NCBI RefSeq assembly: GCF_001540865.1
Contig: NC_033635.1
Coordinates: 11,227,297 to 11,291,296 of the forward strand
Source: Ananas comosus
Taxonomy: Eukaryota > Streptophyta > Magnoliopsida > Poales > Bromeliaceae
Length of the DNA stretch: 64,000 bases
Reading direction: 5' to 3'
Below the pieces are notes generated by a model that saw only the letters and a list, made by a program, of their open reading frames with translations, was not told the DNA's origin and did not search any database. The position numbers and the translations under genes were made by a program. Positions 12,269 through 22,400 of the stretch are shown here, piece by piece; positions within the stretch are counted from its first letter, which is position 1, and every line of letters starts with the position of its first letter.

Positions 12269-13813
12269 GTGAAAGATTGCGCAAAGAGATATCATCAGGT
12301 CTACAATGTAAAGAATTAGAAGTGATATTTCGGAAAGTCTTAAATTATTTTGGTTTGGTAAGCATGTAATTAAGTGGTGGTTGTAGCTACAACCTGTCAC
12401 TTGTATATTATACTGTGATTGTAGGATCAGACTAATGTTATCACTGCCAGAAATTTAGGCTTGGCCTTATGATTCTTTAATCTGATTTCCTTTTAATAAA
12501 TTTATTATACTGAATTAATTGGATATAAATGTGTATGCATGTAAATTACAACTTAGACTACCAAAATGAGTTATCTTTTTGAGCCAAAGAGCAAATTTCA
12601 ATCAGCTCAGCTGCTGATATCTGTCATTTTTTATTCATTTTGGCAGGACAGAGGTATGTATATCTTCATTTATATATTCACTGTGTTGATTTTCTGATTT
12701 GCATTGAATTAACTTTACTTGCTATATGTAAAATGTGCGATTAACATAGCCTTGAATAGTAACTTAAATAGGGTGTTAGAACAAGTACTAAAAATAAGAA
12801 ACAAGTGATATCTCCAAGAAAGGTTCTAACTCGAATAAATATGATGTTAAAGGGGAGACACTCAGGCATTCCTCTGTTGAGATAAACAAGCTGGATCTCA
12901 ATCCACTAACAAGCCAACTCACATTAATCTTTTTCCTTTCACTTCCTCTTTAGATATATACCTGGACTAATTAAGTACCAGGAGCTACATATCACTAAAC
13001 CTCTGCACTTAGTAATTAGTAAAATAGTAATAAGCAGAGCCAAACATTAATTCTTTGTCACTGTTATTATGTTTCCTTTCATGCAAACAAGTAAGCTTGC
13101 ACAGTAGGTGTTACTAATAAAAGGATGTAGAATTTGTCAATGGTTCAGCAAACCCAGCTAAAATTACTTTATAATTAAACTAGAATAAGTTGCAAAAAAT
13201 AAATCAAATACATAACCGTTCTATATAACTTGTTCTATCTCCTCATTCCCCTTTGAAGATTTGTGATAGTGTGTGGATTAATGAATCCGATAATTTTATT
13301 TTCTCATGATTGTTTTTGTGTATATATATATATATATGGAAGTTAACACTGTTGCAAGTGTTTTGGAATCATCCAAAGGAATGTATTAAATATTAACTTG
13401 TTTTGAATATATTTCATGAACTTTCCTTAGTTAGTTAGTCAATACAGTTTGTAACTTCAAGTTCTTCCCTAATTAATTTCATCAACAAATTCATTTTGAT
13501 ATGTAACAGCTAACATCAACAATTAAATCCATTCATTTTTTTCCCAAATTGTAGATTATGTGTTAACCACATAATTAATTAATCTGGCAAAGCATGAATC
13601 CATATATTTTTGTGGAAAAACTAAGAAGCAGGTCTTATTCAATTATATCTCATTTTTGTTACCTTAATAAGATCGTACAAATATTATTAAAGTTCAGCCC
13701 AAATGAAGAAGTTGCGCAGTGGCACTCAGAAACATACCTAAATAGAACACAACAACGTAAAATCAAAAACATACATAGATAGAACACAACAATGTAAAAT
13801 CATCTTCGCAGCG
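12269..13813. other. spacer, no gene seen
   Basis: Holds the 3' UTR of the TMEM220-like gene and, at its right side, the 3' UTR of the minus-strand MADS gene. AT-rich with a short (TA)n at 13321-13337. The open frame at 13594-13782 has no recognisable domain and is not annotated. Confidence 0.5.
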
Positions 13814-14554
13814 CTAAAATGCACCGCCGTAAAATCCATATCCGAATCCGAACCCCGACCCACCGAGAGAAACGTGCGCCGCCGCATCCTCGTTCTTAAC
13901 TGCACCAAGCGTCGGCCCGTTGGCGGCAGCGGCTGCTGCGCTGGTGCTCGGAATCTGCATCTGCATGTAATGCTGGTGCTGGTGCTGCTGCTGCTGGTGC
14001 TGCTGCTGCTGCTGCTGCTGCTTCCGCGACAACGCGTCGTGCAGGAGCTGATCAGCCCTCTTTGCGACTGCCGCCCGCAGATCGCAAAGCGCTTTCTGGA
14101 AGGCCTGCAGCTCGTCGACGCCGAGCGCGTCGACGTTGGCGTCCCACCAGCACGCCCTCCCCGCCCGCTCCCTCTCCATCGCCGCCTCGACCCCCTCCCG
14201 CCGCTTCTTCTCCGCCTCCAGCAGCCCGTGCAGCTCCACGTACTGCCTGTTCAGCTCCCGCACCGTCGCCGCCGCGGCGCCGTGCTGTCCGCCGTTATTG
14301 CTGCCGCTGCTGCTGTCGGTGAGGAAGCGGTCGACGACGGCGTCGACGGAGGGGTGGCCAAAGGAGAAGGCCTTGCCGGCGGGGGAGAAGACGACGACGC
14401 CGATCTCTGCGCCGCAGAGGATCGAGAGCTCGCTCGCCTTCTTGAACAGCCCGGTCCGCCGCTTCGAGAAGCACACCTGCCGCGCCTCCTCGTTCTGAAT
14501 CCGCTTTATCTCGATCTTCTGCCTCCCCATACTCGGCTTCCTCTTCGTCACCAT
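13814..14554 (-). CDS. type I (M-alpha) MADS-box transcription factor, AGL62-like
   Basis: Single-exon gene of 246 residues. The MADS domain starts at the internal Met of MGRQKIEIKRIQNEEARQ (residues 9-26) and includes the SKRRTGLFKKASEL segment and the GAEIGVVVFSPAGKAFSFGH segment. The following HPSVDAVVDRFL is characteristic of the AGL62/AGL61/AGL28 group of M-alpha proteins. There is no K-box, as expected for type I. A weak coiled stretch (LNRQYVELHGLLEAEKKRREGV-like, about residues 100-125) may serve dimerisation. The C-terminal half has a glutamine/histidine run and alanine and glycine tracts. Lack of introns is normal for type I genes. Family members act in the nucleus of gametophyte and endosperm, AGL62 delaying endosperm cellularisation; a role here is inferred. 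The leader carries a (GA)n tract at 14649-14679. Confidence 0.93.
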   Translation of the reverse strand: MVTKRKPSMGRQKIEIKRIQNEEARQVCFSKRRTGLFKKASELSILCGAEIGVVVFSPAGKAFSFGHPSVDAVVDRFLTDSSSGSNNGGQHGAAAATVRELNRQYVELHGLLEAEKKRREGVEAAMERERAGRACWWDANVDALGVDELQAFQKALCDLRAAVAKRADQLLHDALSRKQQQQQQQHQQQQHQHQHYMQMQIPSTSAAAAAANGPTLGAVKNEDAAAHVSLGGSGFGFGYGFYGGAF

Positions 14555-14645
14555 CTGTGCATGTATTAAGCTTATACTACCAAGTTAGCATTACAAAGCA
14601 ATGCACGTGGGATTCATATATATATATATATATACATATATACAT

Positions 14646-14648
<3 letters not shown>

Positions 14649-14679
<31 letters not shown>
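14649..14679. repeat. (GA)n microsatellite upstream of the MADS gene
   Basis: About 15 GA units lying 95 bases upstream of the MADS start codon (CT on the coding strand), next to a (TA)n tract at 14617-14642. Such CT tracts are common in plant 5' leaders. Confidence 0.85.
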
Positions 14680-14682
<3 letters not shown>

Positions 14683-15720
14683 TTTAATGTCTAATGAGGA
14701 GAGCATATTTAGGAGGGAATCAAGATGGATTTCCTTTCATGGAAGGAGACAGGTTGTTCATGTAGTAGTGTATATACGACTTGGAATTGTATATTAATTA
14801 AGGAGAAAAATTAGGATTAGTAATAGGGAGTTTCCTATTTTGCGATGCGCTCATCAATGTCACCGTTACGTAGAGAGGTAATTAACACAAATTAGACTAT
14901 ATATTTTCATCAAACAAAACCAAAAGAACAAATTAGATTGTGATGATGATTATTTGGATAATAATTTCGGTTTGTGTTGCGAATTGGAGAGAGAATTTTT
15001 TTTTTTTTTTTTTTTTTTGATTAAACAGGGATATACCCTATTTTAGAGAATTGGAGAGAGAATTATATGTATATATTTTTATGTATATCGTTATTACACT
15101 CCTTGAATCCAATAAGATTATTAGACGAAGATCGATCAATATGTACTTTATAATTAAGAAAATTAATTTAAAAAATAAGATTGTGAAAGCTGCTGAAGAA
15201 CCACCAGGTTATAGTACCAAATTACATGTTTTTGTCTACCTATCTCTCAAAAAAAAAAAAAAAAATACATGTTTTGTGTTATGAGTACGTCTGCTATGCT
15301 TTTGAAAGTATTGAAGGTCTCTATATTTGTAAGTTATTTTGGACGATGGAATATCAAAGAGTCTAAAAAATAATTATTTTAATGACCTATGTTCCACATT
15401 CATAGATTTAACAGTGTAGAACAATCCAAATTATCTAAAATTTTATTAAAAAAATCTACTTACCATCAAGAGCAAAATCAATGATTCTGATTTGAAATTT
15501 AAGTTTTTTATCACTATTTTTTATGAGTTTTTTTATTTTCAGTTATTTATTTGGAGACTACTCATTCATTAGGTAAGTGTAGTAAAAAAATTATAAAATT
15601 TTGTTTCTACATAGCTCTAACACTATAAATCATGTCTATTAAAATGGATTGCCAAATACCAAATTTAATATCCTATCATCGAAATAAACTTATAAGCACG
15701 GAAACCTCTATACTTTTTTA

Positions 15721-16781
15721 GGCTCCGTTTGGTTGGAGTCTTGGCGGTATAAGCGGGGATAACAAAAGTTATCCCCCCTATTCCGCCAAACGAAATAATT
15801 TTTGGCCGGAATATTTTATCCCGGTCAAACTTTGCTATTCCTGGCTATCCCGGAATAGCTTGGGATTTCTTTTTTTTTGAGAAAGAGGTAGACGGGCTAC
15901 CTGCTTCATTCATTGATAAATAGCTTGGGATTTCTTATTCCACTACTTTGATGGAATAGTGCTGTTCCAATGTTTAATTTCAAATTTTATTAAAATTATA
16001 AATTAAATTAAAACTAAATTATATAAATGTAATATGTTATATGTTATAATATATTATTTTTATTATAAAATTAATTAATTGTACTATATTAATATATATA
16101 TTATTTATATTTAAATATTAAATATTATAATAAATTTTATTTAAATATTATAAAATATTATTTTTATTAAATTTAAGTTTAAGTAGAATTTTTATAAGTG
16201 TTAAGTTAATAATAAAAAATATAAATTTATTAAAAATTTTTGATTAGTCAAATTGTTAAATTTATTGTAATAAATTATTTTATTAATTGTTCCCACCCTT
16301 ATTCTTATTTCAAAATTTTAAATTTAAATTTTAAATTTGATATTTAAATTTTTAAAATTTAAAATTTGATATTTTATAATTTTCAATTTAAATTGATCTT
16401 ATTAATTTAAATTTTAAATTTAAATTTAAAATTTTAAAATTTTGATTTAAAATTTGAAATTTTAAATTTAAACTTTTAATTTCAAAATTTAAAATTTAAA
16501 AGTTAAATTTTTTAAATTTTAAAATTTAAAAAATATATATAAATTTAAATTTTAAATTAAAGTATATAAATATAATAAGAAGGGTAATATCATTATTTTT
16601 TATTTATAACTACTCAATTTAATTCTTATTCCATCTTACTAAACCAAATGCTATTTTTCTTATTACTAGGAATAACCTAATTTTCATCCAAACGCAAAAT
16701 TATCTAATCCCCGCTTATACCTTAATTTATACCTATTCCTGAAATAGCCACTTTTTGCTTATTCCCGAACCAAACGATACC
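15721..16781. mobile_element. 1.06-kb PIF/Harbinger-like non-autonomous element
   Basis: Starts GGCTCCGTTTGGTTGGAGTC and ends with the inverted counterpart, ...CCGAACCAAACGATACC, giving an imperfect terminal inverted repeat. Both ends adjoin TTA (15718-15720 and 16782-16784), the 3-bp target duplication typical of PIF/Harbinger elements. Sub-terminal TATAAGCGGGGATAA also recurs inverted (AATCCCCGCTTATA at 16708-16721). The interior is a very AT-rich non-coding filler. A truncated SINE sits inside it at 15871-15918. Confidence 0.8.
15871..15918 (-). mobile_element. 5'-truncated SINE nested in the Harbinger-like element
   Basis: A 48-bp insert, T-run then GAGAAAGAGGTAGACGGGCTAC, is the reverse complement of the SINE 3' tail seen at 23677. 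It is flanked by a perfect 17-bp duplication, AATAGCTTGGGATTTCT, at 15854-15870 and 15919-15935. Confidence 0.85.
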
Positions 16782-16790
16782 TTAAAAGTG

Positions 16791-16792
<2 letters not shown>

Positions 16793-16841
<49 letters not shown>

Positions 16842-17197
16842 CTGGTATGCTTATGGAAGTACGGAGGCCTCCATGCTTCCAAGTTGTTTTCGATGTTCGG
16901 ACTTTCGAATCGACGATCGGCTCCGTTAGAGTTGATCTAGAGTATCTGAAGTAGCTAGAAAATAAATTTTGTGATTTTTCGATATCATTTGCCTAGTGAT
17001 CGAAGGGGCTCAAAATCAATAATTTTAATGGTCGTGGTGAGCCGGTTGCAAGTTTAACGGCGTAGAAATATCCAAATCACATGAAATTTTGATAAAAAAT
17101 TCTTTATACTATATAAAATAAGATCAATATCTTTGATCTAAATTTTAATGTCATATCATCACATTCTCCGTGCTTTCATAAACATACTAGCCGCACA

Positions 17198-17231
<34 letters not shown>
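16793..17231. mobile_element. MITE (family M2) bounded by mirrored composite microsatellites
   Basis: Core 16840-17192 begins GGCTGGTATGCTTATGGAAG and ends with the inverted ...CTTTCATAAACATACTAGCC. It is preceded by (TA)n(GA)n (16793-16837) and followed by (TC)n(TA)n (17198-17231), an inverted arrangement. The left arm matches one arm of the element at 41046-41568, including TTGTTTTCGATG and TTTTTCGATATCATTTGCCTAGTGATCG-type sequence. Confidence 0.7.
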
Positions 17232-17232
<1 letters not shown>

Positions 17233-19260
17233 CTAGGCTTTGGCTTAAAAATGCCAGCACTCTACCTTATTACGGGAGACCAGATTGGGCTGAGTCGGGA
17301 GACCAGATTGGGCGAAGTCACATTCGAATTGGCATGAGGTCAGGTTGGGACAAGTCATGTTCGAAATGACGTGAGATCGGTTTGACCAAATCACAATTAA
17401 GATTCGTAGATACTGTGTCTATAGGCTGTAAATTAATTAGTTGCGTATTTCTAATAGTTCGAGTTTTTGAGATTATTAATAGTTAGCGACAGCAATCCGA
17501 CAAGTGGTATCAAAGGTAAAGTTCATGGGTTCGATTTTCGCATGTTGCGAATTTGTGTTAGTATTGAGAAAAATTATTGGTTTAAAAGGGCCAAGGGTTG
17601 TTCTGATGTGGTGCATCTGGTGTAAGCAACAATTCCTCGTGCGTGGCGCGCGAGCAGCGTTTGATTGGTTACGTAGAGCTCCTAATAATCCGTGATTAAT
17701 TCTAGTCTCGGCATAAACCTCTGTGGAGAAAGTATTGTATACACCGGCACGAATTGTAGCCAAACAGCAGAAGAACAGCAGGGAACGGGTTATTCCGATC
17801 AAAGCGTATTGTTCTGGATTGTTCTGGAACAACACGTTAAAAATTATTCATAGGAAACTGAGAACAACTTTATTCTTCTATTTATTTTATTAGATAAATA
17901 GATATATAAATAAATATATTAATATAAATATTATTTTTATGATAATATATTTAAACTTAAATTTTATTATATAATATAAATTAATTAAATTTGATATATT
18001 ATTTATTTTATTAAGTTTTATTATTTATATATTAATATTTAATTATAATAATTATTTTTTCATGCATTATATATATTTTTTAATTTGTATTGAAATTTAT
18101 ATTATTATTAATTAAAATAATAAAGATATCGTTACATATAAATTATTATTATATATAGTAAAATAAATATATTATTTGAAAATAAATTGTTACATAAAAT
18201 ATTATATTATAAATTACTATAGAAATAATTTTATATAAAATATACTTATACAAATTAATTATTTTATTTTTAAAATATATTTAGACATTATTCTATACTT
18301 TTTATCCAAACGCTACTAAGGATATCCTCTAGAATATCTCCGAATGCATTCAAACATAAATTTATAATTATTCTATCTTATACCGGAATATCTCCTGTTC
18401 TCAGGAACAATAAAAATTGTTCTTCAAAATATAGTTCTCCAACCAAACGCAGCTCGAGCGTATAGTTACATCGCACACACATCACTTATTAATGTCCTAA
18501 AATCAAAATAAAATTAATTAAATATAATTAATATATTTAAAATATCTGCATATAGAAAAAACTATACAATTTGGGTAACTTTTCTTATAAATCAAAGAAT
18601 CAAAGAATGCTTGTTACTCCATCATTAATTTTTTAAGTGACGTAGGAAAAATCAAAAAGAAATTTAATTTATCTTATAAGCCATGAGCCCAATTATGTAA
18701 AGTTGAATTTTGAAATTTTCAGAAAATTTTAGATTTTTCAAATTAATTACAAATTCTTCAAATTTTTTTTACAAGATTTTAAATAGATTTTATATTAATT
18801 TTCTGAAAAAGGAAAAAAAATCCAAGATGAACTACAAATAAAGCAGCAAGGTTTCCGTACTTCTTTTTATTTTTTAAATATTTTATAATATTTTTTAAAA
18901 TTAGAAAGATATTTGAAAATAATTGGTACATAGGTAAAAGTTTTTTATTCTGATTAGAAAATATATATGGATGAAGCCTCAACCCTGTAGCCTAATTTAA
19001 TTTTTCTATAAATGAAGCGAGTAGCGTCCTATTTTTTTCTCAAAAAAATAATATCAAAATTTATTTCATCATAATCCATCTCCTGAATTAGAATTATTAA
19101 ATATATTCAAATCTAATCCTAATCTGAATTATACTCTAAAGTAAATCTAAAACCTGTGATATGTTATCTAATCAGAGTATGAAGTTATATTCCTAGTTCT
19201 TAAGAATTTTAATTTAATTTTGGAGGTGCGGTGTATGTGACGAACGGATACACCTGGTTC
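17232..19260. other. AT-rich spacer, no gene seen
   Basis: Contains short degenerate direct repeats (GGGAGACCAGATTGGGC at 17273 and 17299) and, near 17500, AAGTGGTATCAAAGG, reminiscent of an initiator-Met-tRNA primer site of an old LTR retrotransposon. The stretch 17880-18300 is nearly pure AT. A SINE-like tail fragment lies at about 19009-19045. Confidence 0.4.
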
Positions 19261-19284
19261 AGGAAACAATTGCTTCGAACTCAC

Positions 19285-19291
19285 TATATAA
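19285..19291 (+). promoter_or_regulatory. candidate TATA box of the RBR ligase gene
   Basis: TATATAA about 120 bases upstream of the ATG at 19413. The leader between them holds a (GATC)n and a (CTT)n tract. Confidence 0.45.
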
Positions 19292-19412
19292 CATATGCTT
19301 CTCCTACTGTTACGAGTAGAATTAGCAACAAACTCTCGCTCGATCGATCGATCGATCGATAAACCCTTTCTCCTCGTCTTCTTCTTCTTCTTCTTCTTCG
19401 ATCCTTTCTCCA

Positions 19413-22400
19413 ATGGCGAGCGATGGCGATGGGAGGGATCTCAGGGAGGAAGATGAAGAGAACGATGATAATGGCGAGAACACGTACTTGAGCGACGGTG
19501 TAGAAGGGGAGGACGACGACTCCGACTTCGGGGAGAACATCCTCAGCAGCCTCGAAGACTCCGCGGTGGTCGAGGATTGTTCCTGGTCCGTCTACACGGT
19601 GCGATCACGAAACCCGAACCCTAATCTCCTCCTCGTCCTCTTCAGTCGCGTTGCTCGAATAAAATTTTTGTGTTCTTTTGTATAAATTTTCTGTTTGGAT
19701 CGCGCCTAACGCTATCGATTGATGTGTCGCGAGTGTCGGAACTCGATTGCGAATTGTTCGATTGTGCACTGTTTTGGGATTGTGCCTGATCGATTTCTCC
19801 TCTCTGATTATTTCGCAGGTTATCACAAAGGAGTATCTGTTGGTGGCGCAGGTAACCCAACTGTTTTCTTTTTGTTTGTTTTTTTGTTTTTCATCTTAGG
19901 TTTATATTGTTCCTTTTTTAAAGTTCGATTTTTTTGTGATTGAACATGCCAGCGGATGGCGAATTTTGTACAACCTATACATACACCTAGGTTTCATTAT
20001 TTGTTCACCTATTTTTTTGAAATCTAAGTCTCTGCTGTTGAATATATGGATTAGGGATAAACTATGCTCCTATGAGTTTTAAATGGAGACGAAAAAGGAA
20101 AAAAAAAAAGTTAGTAGTAATTTTATTCTCTTCTTTTTTTCATGTAAAAGAGCATGCTTTTTTTCCATCTGGCCAAAAACATCGCAAGCTAACCAACAAT
20201 AATAAGGATATAGAAGCTCATCTACAGGTGCAATAAGTTACGTAGATTTTTGAGATTAGAGGGAAAAAGAAAACAGGATGTGTGGGTAAACAAGGTTTAA
20301 AATTTTTCAATTCATCTTTTTTTTGTCTTTTTTTAAAAGCTTCTGTTGATTTTCTGAATCATGTAGAAAGAGGATTTGTGGAGCGTGATGGTTCTGCTTA
20401 GCCTAAGCGAGGGGAATGCGAGGACGCTGCTGATCCACTACCGCTGGGACGTAGAGAGGATCTTCGAGTTGCTCGATCGGAAGGGGAAACATTGGCTGTT
20501 CTCTGAGGCTGGCATAACTATTGCAGAGAAACCAAAGCATTATGCTTTGTCTACTTCATCAGCCGGCCCTGTAACATGTGCGGTATGTTTCGAGAAGATC
20601 CCTTCCAGTGGAGTCACAGAGATGGGCTGTGGGCACTTCTATTGCAACGGATGTAAGCGCCCCCTCTTGCAGTTTTAATCATGTGAATTTGTCTTGGATA
20701 AATCCTTTGAACCGTTCACCAAAAATATTGTTAATACTTTTTAATAAGTTCATTAGGAACTAAACCGTAAGAGTATTCTCCAAAAAACAAAAAAAAAAAA
20801 GACCAAGTTCATGGGGGTTATACTCAGCTAAGGAACTAAGAAAAATAAACAGAACCTTCTCTAAAGGGAAGGGATGGTAGCGCCAGGCCTAGATTGTTGG
20901 AACCGCTGAAGATCACATTTAGCTCTGTCCGTCATTTCGGTGTGAAAAGGCAAGAACTTGGTTCGGTTCTTTTGCTGACTTCATTTTGGAAGCCAAAGGA
21001 AGGTTAAATGCGTATCTTTTGGATTCTTTCTTATCATTCAGTTATTAACTGTGATGTTCATATCTAGTTGACTGACACAGAATCTAAAACTGCTATTTTC
21101 ATAGACTCTTATGCCGTGCCAAGGTTTTCCCCCATTATACATCCGTATTGTTCTGTTTTATTGTCGAGCATATAGCACGTAATGGTTGCATAGTTGACCT
21201 AGCCAGCTCAAATTTTTTCTTTCTTGTTCTATTATAGAATTCTGTAATCCTTGTTCTTCTTGTAGGGCAGTTAGGGGAATAGCTCAATTCATAAATTTCA
21301 ATAAATCAGCTGGAGTTATTTCTAGATTATTTATGAACTCCTTTGGAACAAGATGGTTTCAGCCTATATACAAAGAGTTCTCGCTTTCCTATGAGCTCCA
21401 TGTTCAGCCTGATGACTATTTATTTTGACATGATAATTAAGTCCTTTATTTTATGTTTCGAGCAACAAGAACAAGGCCACTACTGTGACAAGAGATAAAT
21501 CCAACCACTTATTTTCTTGTATATATTTCCAGGCTTGTCATGTATACTGCAGATTTTGCAATTTGATTAGAGCTCTTTTAGCTCTCCTTTTTGTTTCCAC
21601 TGAATAACGACTAACCTACTGATATATTTCTTTGTGCAGGTTGGACAGAATATTTTATTATTCAGATTAAAGAGGGCCAGAGTAGGCACATTACATGCAT
21701 GACGCCCACGTGTAAAGCAATTTGTGATGAGGATGTTGTCAGAAACTTCGTCAGTACAAGCCATCAGGACATTGTGGATCGTTTTGACCGGTTTTTACTT
21801 GAATCGTACATTGAAGACAACAATATGGTCAAATGGTGCCCTAGTGTACCGCACTGTGGCAATGCGATACGTGTCAAAGGTGATATTATTTGCGAGGTGG
21901 AATGTACATGTGGACTGCAGTTTTGCTTCAGCTGCTTGGCAGAAGCTCATTCACCTTGTTCGTGCTTGATGTGGGAGCTCTGGCTTAAGAAATGTGATGA
22001 GGAATCAGCAACGATCAATTGGATAGCAGTTAACACTAAGCCATGTCCCAAGTGTCAAAAGCCTGTCCACAAGGATGGTGGTTGCAACCTAGTTGTATGC
22101 ATCTGCGGACAACCATTTTGGTGAGTATTTATGTTTCTATTTTGTGTTTACTAATCTTTTGCAAGATCATTTTTATTTGCTGTGCATTGCTTGGATATAG
22201 TATCTGCACTACTCATTGATTAGAGTACTCTTCTCGAGCAAGGCTCACCAGACAAATCTTATTGAGACAGGCCATTCAAATAACTCGTGGCCTACCAACT
22301 TCATTGTCAGGCAAGCTAGCACATTAGAGAACGGCAGAGTCATAATTGCCTACACCCGGTGTACGCATACATCTTACGCATTGCACTCGATATTTGATGA

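Noticed and set aside
13874..14569. 231-codon plus-strand frame opposite the MADS gene
   Set aside because: Shadow of the GC-rich MADS exon; no domain, low-complexity leucine/arginine content.
17490..17530. Possible LTR-retrotransposon primer-binding site (AAGTGGTATCAAAGG)
   Set aside because: No LTR pair, purine tract or coding remnants nearby; similarity to the tRNA end is short.
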